Of a DNA stretch of 64,000 nt, positions 13,826 to 25,700 are shown piece by piece. The notes beneath the pieces are model-generated. The model saw only the letters and a list, made by a program, of their open reading frames with translations. It searched no databases and was not told where the DNA came from. Each line of letters starts with the position of its first letter. The stretch's first letter is position 1. The position numbers and the translations under genes were made by a program. The DNA comes from Lycocorax pyrrhopterus obiensis (taxonomy: Eukaryota; Chordata; Aves; Passeriformes; Paradisaeidae). Location: the NCBI GenBank assembly GCA_014706295.1, contig JACSVZ010000002.1:51486717-51550716 (forward strand), read 5' to 3'.

Positions 13826-14361
13826 GTGGGATTAGACAGAATTGCAGGAGATGGATAAAGGAGGTTATCTGGAAAAAATGAACATGCATTAGTCAGCGTA
13901 GATGATACCCAGAAGTGCTTGCACCAAATCTTGGTTTTGTTTTATATCTGGTGAGAGAAGTTAACCTTGTCAGCAGCTTTCATTTTGTGGTGGCTTTAGT
14001 AAACAGTGCTCAAGAAATTAATTTCTCATCTATGTGTTTTCAAGTAAATTGATTCAAAACAACCAGAATGCAAGTTGCCAGACAAGACAGCAAATTAAGG
14101 CAGGTTGCCTGAGCCTAAACACACAGTCATGTCTTTCTCTCAGTGCAAATCCACTGAAATAATTCATTTTTTAAATAGGGTGTAATGAAAATTGAGCTCA
14201 AAAAGTGGTTTTGCTGCCTTGTGTAACACAATCTAAAAGATTCTATTTTTCAGTCTGGGAAAACGTTATGAGATTTTTCTTAAATAAATTCTGCTTCAAA
14301 GTTCTCTACACCCCTGCAGTAGAATGCAAAAATGCTGGCAAACCTAGAAGTCCCTGGCAGC

Positions 14362-14400
14362 ATTATTATGATTATGATGATTATGATTATTATTATTATA
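14362..14400. repeat. (ATT/ATG)n trinucleotide microsatellite
   Basis: Interleaved ATT and ATG units over 39 bp. Read on the plus strand in one frame they encode a Y/D run, which inflates an otherwise meaningless open frame. Confidence 0.9.
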
Positions 14401-16109
14401 AGGAAAAAAACTTTCCTTATACAGCAGTTTCATATTCTCAAGGCCGTGAAATTATAGTTCTTGGAGTAAGCAGATTGATGCAATACTTTCAATACTCAAG
14501 AGATCTCTCCTTTTCAAAGACTTCTGTTCCAAGGCTAATCCAATATATCAGAAAAATAATAAAGACAAATGCTAGTGTGGACTCATGACGGGAAATAATA
14601 ATGACAAAAATTGCAAAACGCTGAATTTTTCCTGACCACATTAATCATGTTATTCAGTGCATTATACTTTAAATCATGTCAGCGAGGTGAAATTGTACAT
14701 TCCATTGAATTATGGGGAAAAATAAATCCATACTTTTTTTTATTTCTCTATATACAGAAGGAAAACATATACAGAAATCCAAAGTATCTTCCTAGTCTTC
14801 AACACTTTTCAAGAGCTCAACACGTTTCTAGGGTAATGTACATTCCAGAAAAATTACTAAGTTAACAAAGGATGACAACATCCACCATTATTGCTCACCT
14901 AATCCTGCAGCATTTCTTAGTGTGCTTCAACAAGAAAGAATCTAGAGGAATTACATCAGAGAAGGCAGAGGTGGTGGAGTGATAGGAGTCCTGTCTAAAG
15001 AGACAACAGTTTTAAGTGACTTTGTCAGTTGATTTCTGCCTGAATTTTGATATTTTGACATGCCATTTCACAGTGTTTCACAGCCACTACCTTTGAGGAT
15101 AAAGCCAGCAAAAGGATGCAGGGTACACACATCCATAAGCCTAAATTCTCTTTGCCTGCAAAAAGAGATGGCTGCAGCAAATTTTCTTGTTTCCTGCTTT
15201 CCCTTAACAGTGTCTGGGCACTGTCCGAGAAATTGGTATCTGATAGGAATCAAGACCATGCTGGGAAACAGGCTAACACATAAACAGTGTGGATGGTCAC
15301 AGGCCAGTGCATTAACAACTTCCCCAGCTCTATTTTAATTAGTAAAATAGTTGCAGGAGTTTATTTTATAAGCTCTTCATCTGTGTTGTGTTGCAATTCA
15401 ACAGCTTTGATCACGGGGCCTCTCTGTCCTGAAATTACTGAATGGTGATGGTAAAGAGAAAACAGACACCAATCCAATTTAAAGAAAAAATGGATATAAA
15501 ATCTTGCTGAATAGACTTTGGTTTGATAGCTGCACCGATAAGCCTTTCAACCATTTTTTTTTTTACTTTTAAAAGTGAGTTTGTCAATTTTCTACAATCC
15601 CACTTGCACTTTCCTAGCAGCCAAACATGTTGGCTTCCAGGCTTTTGCACAAGGAGTGAGACACAAAGGGCTTATACTACAGATTTAGTTTGCTTAAAGG
15701 ATGTTTTATTTGAAATCCTCTCCATTTCATAAAAAATTGTATTAAAAATTGTGTTGATCATGTAGGAAGATGTGATAGTAAAAATTTTTACTTAGAAAAA
15801 TATCCTATTTGCTAATCAGTGCAGAAAGGGAAAAAAGGAAACCTTTTATTTTTAAATTATAATGGTAGTGTTAGCATCACAGCTAATAGGACTTGTAGAA
15901 TATCAGGCTACTAGTCAAAACCCAGAAACCTAATTTTGTTTTAATCCTGAAGATAAATCAGAATAAGAATACAGATGCTCTTGATACATTGATGAAAAAT
16001 AAATATGCATAGGAAAACATATATTTGCAGTTCCGTTTTCCCTTCATAGGAGATCTTTTAACCACGTCTAAAAGTGGCTTAACTCCTTATTGACTTCTTG
16101 TTATTCAGT

Positions 16110-16395
16110 ATCACAGAACCACAGAATGGCTTGGGTTGGTAGGGACTGTTAGAGGTCATCTATTTCCAACCCCTCTGCCATGGGTAGGGACACCTTCCAA
16201 TGGATCAGATTCCACTGACCAATCTACAACCTCTCTGGGCAACCCAGCCCAATGTCTCACCACCGTCATAGTAAAAATCCTTCCTAACATTCCATCTAAA
16301 TCTACCCCTTTCTAGTTGAAGATGGTTGTCCCTTTTTCTGTCAGCACAGGCCTTGGGAAAAAAGTCTTTCTGCATCTTTCTTAGAAGCATCTCTC
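16110..16395 (-). mobile_element. CR1 LINE, 3'-end fragment
   Basis: Read on the plus strand it opens with two imperfect 8-bp units (atcacaga / accacaga), then 'atggcttgggttggtaggga', then 'ccctctgccatgggtaggga', 'ctctgggcaaccca' and 'tctcaccacc'. This is the reverse complement of the avian CR1 3' UTR, so the element lies on the minus strand. Only the last few hundred bases are present, as usual for 5'-truncated CR1, with internal deletions and a fading match beyond about 16385. No reverse transcriptase sequence is retained, so it is inactive. Confidence 0.9.
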
Positions 16396-17169
16396 TTTCC
16401 TTCCACATGTATCTCTTCCTCAAAATGAAAAGATCTACTCACTGCAAAAAATATTCACTGCTCTTCACCTTATAACTCTAAAATGTCCATATCTGAAATG
16501 TTTTTATTTAAAAATACCATTTTTGTATATAGGGTCTAGAGTGGGGTGATGAGAGGTTGGATATGAGTGATCCTGGTCAGAGCACCTGCTGTGCTTTAGA
16601 GCTGCCAAAAGGCAGCAGAACTTCCCAAGACTGTGCAGCAACAATTAGTAAAATTAGTCATGAAAAGGCATGCAAGTGTAATATAGAGTGAAAAAGGTGG
16701 AGACGGATGAGCTTCTCTTGATTTGATGACTCAGGGAGGTTTTGCTGGGAGATCTCAGCCTTTTTAGTAGAAAGTAAGGAACTACACTCACTTTTTCTTT
16801 TTTATTTATATTCTCGTGTGAAAGACTTCCTGAGCTGTTCATTATGCTATCATTGTATTCTCAACATGAATTTTTTGCAACAAGCTTCACAAGAAAAAAA
16901 GAGTAGTTGCCCTCATCAGATATATCATAATATTGTAAAGATGAAGCAATTTGGGATATTACTCAAAAAAATGAAAGTTACATTCATGCACTTTAAGGGC
17001 TCCTTTAGCCACAACAATCAGAGAAGAGCTAATTCTTTTTTTTTTGTAAAGTTAATATTTTTTATTTGAAGACCTTATCTGTTATTCACAAGAGAGGACC
17101 AAAAATGTTTAAAACTCTTGTGCCCAAGTTCTGAACCTCTGCATTTTTGATAATAATTTCTGTCAGTTT

Positions 17170-17189
17170 AAATGTTTCTTGAAGAAGAG
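17170..17189 (+). repeat. Copy 1 of an exact 20-bp direct repeat
   Basis: AAATGTTTCTTGAAGAAGAG occurs here and again at 18831-18850 in the same orientation. Similarity extends, with mismatches, to about 36 bp ('ttctgtca...' upstream, '...gatg' downstream). Confidence 0.75.
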
Positions 17190-18133
17190 CAGATGCACAA
17201 AAGATTCACTCCTTTGCATAAATGTGAAAGCTTGAAATCTGAGGGAAATCGGAGGGACAACAGAGAAATTTTATTCATGACTTAGCAAGGTCTGATTTTA
17301 ATCTTCTAGTCTAGCTTATTAATATCACAGAAATACATTAATTTCTCCCTCATGGCAAGTTTAACAGCAGCTCTTACTGTACATTCAGTGTCGAAACTCA
17401 ATAGCTGAGGTTGAAAACCTGTCTTATTTTCTCCACTAAAACAACTGGTGATATTCATAAAGTGAATACCTAGTCAATTAAAATAATATTTTTAAAGAAA
17501 ATATAGAGCACCATTTTTTAAAGCTCAGTAATTAATGTAGTAAGTCCATCTAGATGTTGTAATCAGAATTACATTTTTATTAGTAAAAGCTTTTCTCTAT
17601 TTTTTTTCCTCATTTGCTTCAATTATTGTGCAAGATCAGTGGTCTCAACAGTGAATACTGTAATGCAGAAGGCTTAATTGTACTCCCCAATTATCTAGGA
17701 GTTTTGTAACTGGGATTTCATCTTTCTGAAGCCAGGAGACTGTGTTTTGTAATCATATGTCAGGTATGCAAGCAAGTGGAACAGCAAGAGAACATGTATT
17801 AAAGCTGAATAGCACTCACACAATGCATGTAGCACCTGGAGAAAGCAAATAAACTAATCTTTTAAGAGAGAAGCACACACAAAAAAAGTTAAGTGGAAAT
17901 ACTCTATTATATTTATTTTATTTTTAGTGTTGCTATCATATAAATATTACTGTATTAAATTATTTTCACTCAGATACAGATTTACATGTATTCTTTTCTC
18001 AATTCTGCAATTTGTAATGCACAACCTTTCTTCTACAATAGTCCCAGAGGTATTAAGAGTGCCCATGCATTTTAAATATAGGTAGGAATGGCAGCTAAAG
18101 TAAGTGTTTCTCCAAAGAGACTATTCTCTCATG

Positions 18134-18163
18134 TTTGTCTCCAGATGCTCCTCTGGAGACAAA
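18134..18163. repeat. Perfect 12-bp stem hairpin with 6-nt loop
   Basis: TTTGTCTCCAGA (18134-18145) and its exact reverse complement (18152-18163) flank a TGCTCC loop. The stem does not extend beyond one wobble pair, so it is too short for a typical pre-microRNA. Confidence 0.8.
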
Positions 18164-18830
18164 TTTTATTCAGTGTTTTGTCTTTTAAAATTGCAGGTTT
18201 CTAGCAACAAGATCTGTTTTGCTTACTTGAAATAAGTAAATTATTTTTCAGCTAGTTTATTTTCAATACAAGTCACTAAAATTCACTGTTCAGCCATTCT
18301 GTGAATTTATGACCTGGCTGGCAAAAAAGAAAAGAAAGAAGGGGTCCTTCTTCCAGGATCCCAGGCTGTGTCAGTTTACCCAGAGCTGCCACATGGTCCC
18401 AGCACAGCACTTCGGTGAACAGGGTGTATCTGAGCCACAATCAACCTCACCAGCTCCTGAAAAATCACTGCACGTTTTTGGTAACTGGCCTTGTTCATGG
18501 CCTGTTGAAGGGGTTGGTTCAGCTGCAGAGCTCCTTCTGCATCCTCAAAAAGGACAAAAAGTGTGGTTCTTATAACCAGGTTTCAGCATAGCTGAGAGGG
18601 ATTTTCTAAATCTAACACGCACATAAATTAATTCAAGTGCATTTTAACAACTATACTGACTTATGTTTAAAACACACTCTGGAATGAACCAAAGACCTAA
18701 CCTTATCGAGAACCTTCCAGACATATGAGAAACTGATATATGATATAAATATTTTCCCATTCTCCCCTAATTCCTACCTCTTTCAAGCAAGTTGTGTCTT
18801 CATCAAATAGATTGTGCTTCCTGTCACTTG

Positions 18831-18850
18831 AAATGTTTCTTGAAGAAGAG
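18831..18850 (+). repeat. Copy 2 of an exact 20-bp direct repeat
   Basis: Second copy of the repeat at 17170-17189, 1661 bp downstream in the same orientation. Confidence 0.75.
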
Positions 18851-21439
18851 TGATGTGATTTCTACAAATGCTTAGTCTTAGAGAAGCATAATTAATAGTC
18901 TTTTCAGGAGTTTTATTTCTCTCTTCAGTCAGTAAAAAGTTGACATTTGCAGAGGGTTACTAAGAAGAGTAATACTGAATGCATTCCTTCTGCATTCTGT
19001 TTGCTGTAAAACGTATATCTGAAATCAAGAACAAACTTTCTACTTCTCTTTCAATTTGGATGACATTGTTCCTGATTTACACTTGTAAGTAAAGAAAAGA
19101 AGCCTCTGTGTAAACAGTACTGTCAAATTCATCACATGAATTGATTTAATTCAGGATGATTTAGGGCAATAAATAAGACAGATTGTGTGTTCACAATGAA
19201 CCATTCTCGTTTAAAAAGAATGGATTGCATTGCATCTTCAATTTATATTCATTAAGGAATATAAAATAACAGCAGTGATGGATTTTTCTTTAAATATAGC
19301 AATCGGGAAGTAAAGCCAAACCCATAGTGTGTAAAAACCAAATATCAATAGCCTTTGGAAGTGTTTTTCCATGATTTCCATAATTATAACTAGTTTTCTA
19401 CGACCGAAGAAAAGTCTCACAATGAATATGCAATCTGGACTCCTAAACTTTTCTTTTTTTCTATTTTACTATTCTCTTTTCTTTTCTCTCTTGCTTAAAC
19501 CAATATAATTCTGTTTTTCTATTTTCTTTAGCAAATTAAGGGAAAGATTGCAAAATATGGAAGAAGAGCCAAATAAGATCATAATAAAATATTCAGACTT
19601 GCTACATTATGTTTCACTTTTCAAATCGCTCCATAAAATATGGAAAATACCAGCCATCTAATAGTGCCGTTTATTATATTTTTTTGAATGCAAAACAAGT
19701 CAGTGCATAAATGTCAGACATGTACTAAATATGAAAGAACCCCATACAATTGCTTTGTGCCTGCAAAATTCATGATGCTTTATATGTCAAATAAACTTAT
19801 TTGGTTTTATTGATGTTTTGGCACTAACTAACTATATACCACTTTAGAGTACAACTCCAAGAAAAAATGCAACTAACCCTTCAGGGTGACTAACACAACT
19901 TTTTTCTAAAATGGGAAATATTTATATGAAATGTATTGAATCCTGATATTGGATAATTCCAGGTATTGGTGCGCTCTGAGTTCCATTTCACCCTCTCACT
20001 TTTCTCCTACCTATCAGAAGCAACTCAAAGAGGAAATCACTTCAAGTTTTAAATTGCTACCCTAGAGACAGGTGTTTGAAATCCAGTAAAAATGACCAAT
20101 GTCCTTTATAGAGAAGGTCAATATTTTATATCTGTACTTAGAAGCTCATAATAATTAAATGAGCCTTATTTCAAGATGCTGGTTAATGAGAATGTGCAAA
20201 TTAACTGTGAGTTAGAATGACATTCTCTCAGTGTTTTTATTACATCGACTTTCTTCATTGCTTGATATTTCTGTTGTAAATTAACACTGAAGGTATTTTT
20301 TTCAGCAGAAGTTTATCCACGTTAATTTTCTAAACCTCAGGTTGAAGTCCTTTTGGTAAAAATACAACCAGTGTTTATTTGTCTAATACTTCAGTCCTTT
20401 AAGGAGCATCTTTATTCTCATAATGGTCCAGTAGGCTATAACTTCTTTATATACATTCCCAGATCTTCAGCTGGGTTAAATCCATATACTTCCATTATCT
20501 GAAAAGATACAGGTGAATCAGGTGAATGTAAAGTATCAACAAGTAATTCAGAAGGCTCAGGAGAAATGGGGTTTGCTGTACATTATATGGAGGCTAACTT
20601 GCAGCAGTCTTCCTAATGAACAATATTTACAAACCTCCTTCCCAAGACACTAAAAATACTCTCCAAAATCCAAAACTCACATTGGCTTCTCCTACTTAGT
20701 CTTCTCTTGTAGAAATTCTGAGAGAGAATTTTAAAAATATTGGGGAATATTAGATGACACAGCTCCCATTTGCTTTAATCAGGCTCAAAATTTCATCCTT
20801 TAAAATCATGCTCACTTGAATACACAAAAAACATACTTCAACTTTTTGTAACAGTATTGTTCGTAACTATAAAACAGCTAATGTTATGAGAATTAAAAAA
20901 AATACTTCTTTTTGATATCTTTAAGAATTCTACAATTTGATTTAGCTTTTGGATGGCTTGAAAAATTTTTAAATCACTATTTGTGTGATAAATGTTTTAA
21001 TGGAATAGCACCTTCCAAAGAATGGTATTTCTCAGTTCATCCTGCATGTTTTATTCATGCTTATTTTTTAGGGGAAACATTAAGTAAAAATCTCTTGATC
21101 TGTACCAAATGCAATAACAGTAAAAGAAAAAAGAAACTATGGCTTATATAGTGGTAACATCTTTAATAGCCTGACGATAAATACCACATTAAATTGTGAT
21201 TCAGAGCAAAAGAAAATGGAATTTTCCAAGGCTGACTACAAAGGAGTGCCTAACTATAGTTACTGCATCAAAAGTATTTTCTTTATTCTTGATTATGTTA
21301 TTCACAGCAATTCATCTCTGAAATGCAATTAAAACATTTGTATTTGTGAACAACAAATATATAGATTTTCTACTCAAATGCCTCAGACTCAAAGCCCCTC
21401 AATCACCATAAAAGCCTAAATTAATATTTCTCATTCTCT

Positions 21440-21890
21440 CATTGTCTTCCCTTTGGAAAAGCAAAGTGCATGATGACTTTTAATAAAAATAAATGGATTC
21501 TAAATATTTCGTGGCATTTCTAAACTAATGAAAGGAGAAGGAAATAAATTGTCATGTTTCTTGTCATTTTTTGCAAAGCCTTTGAAATAAACTTGTTCAA
21601 TGTAGACAGAGCAATGATGAAAAGCATATAATGAAAACCTCAGCTCTTTGACAGGTTTTCAAATACTTGTGTGGAAGAAAGGCAACCTCGACTGTGACAG
21701 TGCTGGGAAGATCAAAAGACACATTAGCAGTGAACAGAGCAGCATTACAAAAAAGCAGAGACAGAAGGTTAGGAAATAATGGAGGAGGCTGTTGTCCTGA
21801 TCTGTGCCACGCACGCAGAGACAGATTGCCAGCCACGTAATCAAACCTGTAGCACATTCTGAATAAAAATTCTAATGATTACAGAAATAC
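21440..21890. promoter_or_regulatory. Candidate conserved non-coding element (enhancer-like)
   Basis: This block is less simple in sequence than its flanks. It packs AT-rich homeodomain-type words (TTAATAAAAATAAATGG, CTAATGATTAC) together with CpG-containing words (GCCACGCACGCAGAG, CCACGTAATCAAACC near 21830-21846) and no stop-free frame of note. Such composition is typical of vertebrate developmental enhancers. This is a judgement from composition alone; no alignment was available. Confidence 0.25.
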
Positions 21891-21972
21891 ACTTCACATA
21901 GTACTCAGGTGGGCCAGATTATTTACTGCAGATGGCACACCGATTTAGAACAGAAGTCATAAAACAATCTCC

Positions 21973-21988
21973 TTTTTTTTTTTTTTTT
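21973..21988. repeat. Poly(T) tract (16 bp)
   Basis: Uninterrupted run of T flanked by pyrimidines. Confidence 0.9.
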
Positions 21989-22449
21989 CCTTTCCCATAA
22001 GAAAAGGCACCAAGTGAAATGTAGGTTCACTTGTGAGCAGATGCCTCTCTTCTGGAGTCTAGCTACACTAGAGACATATAAATCAATGATGTAAAATTTG
22101 TGATCTATAGGACAGGCTGATATCATGTGAGGGGAAAAAAAAAATCCTTATTTGAATAAATCTGATTCCCGTTTCCTGTGCCCCTGTGCCCCCTCACCCT
22201 GCAAAAAAAAAACCAGCGCATATCAGGCAGTTTTTAAAATCCAAGGAAAACAGAAACAGAGTAGAATGTAAAGATTTATTTCTGAAAAAAATAAGGAAAA
22301 TTATCTGGCAGGTCTTAATGGAAGTAGGAACAGGTTGCACTGTTGATCAAATGTTTGTTACTTAGTTTTATGTAGCTATCATACAAAATACTCAGAGGAC
22401 AAGAGTCAACAGTCACTAGCTGCTGTAAGACAAATTCTGCTGGGCACAG

Positions 22450-22702
22450 GGAAAAAATAGTTCACAATGAGAGTGAAGAAACTGGAGCTGTTTTCCCAGA
22501 AAGATTTAACACAGTGAATCTGTGTTCAGACACATTTTGACAAATGTGTCTGAATCGTGAATATTTCTAAATCCAATGGGACAAGACGCTGAGCAACCTT
22601 CTTTGACTTTTACATTGTCCCTGCCTCAAGTAGGAGATTGGACGAGATGACTGGAGGTCCCTTCAAACCTGAATTGTGCGATTTTTGTGATTCTGTGACT
22701 CC
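22450..22702 (+). mobile_element. CR1 LINE, 3'-end fragment
   Basis: Plus-strand CR1 3' UTR. 'gagtgaagaaactggagctg...cccaga' matches the CR1 'gtgaggcactggaacaggctgcccaga' stretch. Next come 'gggacaagacgctgagcaac', 'ccctgcctcaagtaggagat' and 'gacgagatgactggaggtcc', and the 3' end is 'tgattctgtgactcc'. It is 5'-truncated and carries no coding sequence. Where the consensus has a short hairpin ('tctccatccttggaga'), this copy has a different, longer perfect palindrome at 22525-22554 (separate entry). Confidence 0.9.
22525..22554. repeat. Perfect 13-bp stem palindrome inside CR1
   Basis: TTCAGACACATTT (22525-22537), loop TGAC, then the exact reverse complement (22542-22554). It replaces or expands the small hairpin region of the CR1 3' UTR. 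Confidence 0.8.
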
Positions 22703-25700
22703 ATTTTTCAGTTCCGCTGTTATATCGACTATATCCCACTGATTTTGTTTTATCTGACATTTCTAACTAAAGCACCTTGATTTTTCCAAACAAAAAATCA
22801 AAGGCGTAATAATTTGTCAACTGCCTGTGATTGAAATTTTTCTATTTCATCTTCCACTATTTGGCCAAAACATCAAAAATGTTCACAAGAACATTTAACC
22901 ACTTCTTCTTAAGCACAGAATTTTAGTGCTCTTCTTTCAGTCCAGTAGTCTGTTAGCATTCACATATGTTATTTTTGACTGCTGCATCTGTTTATCTCTA
23001 TTTTTCTTTAAGTTCTCATGCAGTTATAATTTAATTCATTTTACAGTATTTTTAAAATTCTTTTTATGATATTCCATGTGAATGTATAATTGTTCTACTG
23101 GTCTATGGTTTCACATAATATACTAACTACTAACGTACTAATAAAGAACACTATAATTTTAGACAAGTCCTTCATTTTCATTTACTCATGTTTTGAACTT
23201 ATAGAGATGCTTAAGAAAAAATGCAAATATATTTGAACACCACTTAACTCTTGCATGCTTGGGAAAATGCACCCTAACTAATATCCTGGACCCAGTAACA
23301 TCAACAGATTTCCCCCAGGATTTCATCCTTGCCATGAGACTGTCATACGTAACACAGCAGCAAAGCAACTGTATTTTATTTTTGGGCTGCATCATTAAAA
23401 ATGACAAGGCCAAACAATCTCCTATAAAATCTTTCCATGCAGAAATGTTTTGCTGCGTGTCCATCTTGAATTGAGGGATGTAATGTCCCTCCTAGCTCCT
23501 TTCTCAGCTTTCTGAAGAGTGTGTTCTTCAGAGAACTCTTCAGATTAAAAGCAAAGACATTGATCAATGAGAAGCAGCTTCCTGAGGTCTTTTGAATGGA
23601 GTTATTTATTTTCTTTGGCAATCAGAGAAACATTATTTTAAATGGAGACATACCAAAAAAAGCAGTGCAATTTGGACTTTGAGATGTCCATGGCTTAAAC
23701 ACATTTTTTCATTCATTTGACCATTTCTGTAATTGCTAAATAAGATTTCTATGTCCTTTTAGACAGTAAATTCTAGGAAAATAGTTCATTCAGGTATCAT
23801 GCTCTTTTCTATTTTTCTATATGAATTTTTCTCAACTCTACTTTTATATTGATCTATTTATTAACTTGCATTTATTTACCTATTAACATATTAAGTGCTG
23901 CCACTTAGTAGATTTGGAAATGAGAAAGTACTAATTTACAGCTTTTCTAAAATACTGAAACACAGCATTTATTATCCTGACATAAAACTTTAAAAGAAAT
24001 CCCTAAAAAGCAATTAATTTTGTTGGAAGTAAAAGTGTCAATTACTGAAAAAGATACAAATTCAGTTTAATATTACTAGAGCTTCCCTGAAAAATTTGGG
24101 AATGGAAACCTGCTCACATTATGTTAAATCCATTGTGGTAAACTCTGTTACTTAACCTCTTTCTTCCTAGGCATTAAAAACTAACATATGTTACCTAAAG
24201 AGCAAGAAATTGTCTTTTTCACAAAACCTGAATTCAGCATTCCTTAGAAATGCAGGGCTCAATCTCAAATTCTCATAATTTTCTCTGAAGTATTGAGCAA
24301 TTGAAACTTCAGCTTAGTCTGACTTAGGGGGCAATGTTCTCTGCTTAACTCCTTCATTATGATGCTGACAATAGAAGGATTTAATATCTTACAATTAGAC
24401 ATGTGAGAAAAAAACTGGACTACCTTGCTCTGGTAGTAAATCAGCTTCAGAAGATAAAAGAAAAACAAAGACATGACACTGTAAAAACAACACGGTAAGA
24501 ACTCAAAAAAAAAAACTTTCTACATTGAAAAACAAGCTTTTCATTTTTGTGCATAAAGAGACCACATTTCACGATTGAAAGTGCTGCAGTTGCTTTTTAC
24601 TTCACACCTGAATTGAATCAGTTTGGATTTACTATTCATTTTTTAATCCCAGACTCCTCTGAAAGCTACGTAAACAGCAGTGGGTTCCCACCCCATTGCT
24701 ACTACACATAGCATTATTATTATTATTATTATTTATAACAGTTGACTCCTGAACTAATTTTGTTTGACTGCAGCTTAATCCCATAACAAACAGTTAGTAC
24801 AGATGGGAAATTTAACAGAGGTTATTCTTACACAGGTAAGAATGCCCTTACCACTACTGGGGAAGGAGATCCCAGCTTTTGCTTTTCAGTTAATATTTCA
24901 TTGGCAATTTCTGTGTTTTGTCACCTATTTGCACATGAAATCATGTCATTCGTAATTTAAAAAGAAAAAAACCTAACGTAATCCTGCAAACAATTTTGTG
25001 GCAAGAACCTTATCCAAAACATTACATGCAAATGGCAAAGGATAACAAGACAAGTGGACCAAGACAAGACAAGTCTGTTAAGCCTTGAAAGCCCTACATA
25101 TCCTATTTTTTGAACTAACTTACACAGGGAGGATGTGTTTCATATCTGACCTTCATTCAGAGTAAAAGTAATCTGCTTTGCTTGCCAGTTGAGGAAAAAG
25201 TAGTTTTCTTTTCAATGACCTGAGGAGAGATGCCACTAAGGTGCTAAGAAAAAAGCTTCTACATAAGATATCCGAAAGGCAAGTTTTAAATATCTCTAAT
25301 ACTTATCTGAAGACCAGGGATCACTGTAGGAAGTTATTTACCTTGATCATGAAGGAACAACATGTTTTCTGTGATACTGCAAGCAACTTGGCAAGACTAA
25401 TTCCATTAACTGCTCAAAGCTCTGGTTTCTTCACAGAGGCCATGGGCCACATTTGCTGAACTTGAGCACTGGCACTGCTTGTTACTGAGAGTAGCCTTGC
25501 AGGATCTTGAACTGCTTTGACTTGTGTGTGCTAAACACAGTTCCAGAAAATGGATTAAGAAGTAATATCTGTGATTCATATGTAGCATTTATTTGCATAA
25601 TAGCATGAAAATGAGACGCAGCTTTGCAAGAGGCTATTTGGTTTCGATTCAAATGAGAGTGCTTTAACACAACAGTTAAAATGAGTTGTTTCCATTTTTC

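Larger units (their letters stand above)
5991..16109. other. Unique AT-rich non-coding DNA
   Basis: About 10 kb with no supported gene or large repeat. It contains simple repeats near 10259, 12021, 13801 and 14362 (listed separately) and a TA-rich patch at about 7860-7935. The longest frame (14205-14588) is discounted because it translates a microsatellite. Confidence 0.55.
16396..21439. other. Unique AT-rich non-coding DNA
   Basis: No gene is supported. The segment holds a perfect hairpin (18134-18163), an exact 20-bp repeat pair (17170 and 18831) and a GC-richer patch at about 18340-18560 that I cannot assign to a repeat family. Confidence 0.5.

Noticed and set aside
14013..14026. Perfect 14-bp palindrome AGAAATTAATTTCT
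   Set aside because: Short AT-rich palindromes of this size are expected by chance in sequence of this length and composition.
14205..14588. Longest open frame (127 codons, plus)
   Set aside because: It runs through the (ATT/ATG)n microsatellite, which yields a Y/D run, and the rest has no domain or signal. Chance frame.
16205..16423. 72-codon minus-strand frame
   Set aside because: It lies inside the CR1 3' UTR fragment, which is downstream of the LINE's coding region.
18134..18163. Pre-microRNA hairpin
   Set aside because: The stem is only 12 bp and does not extend; microRNA precursors need roughly 30 bp of imperfect pairing.
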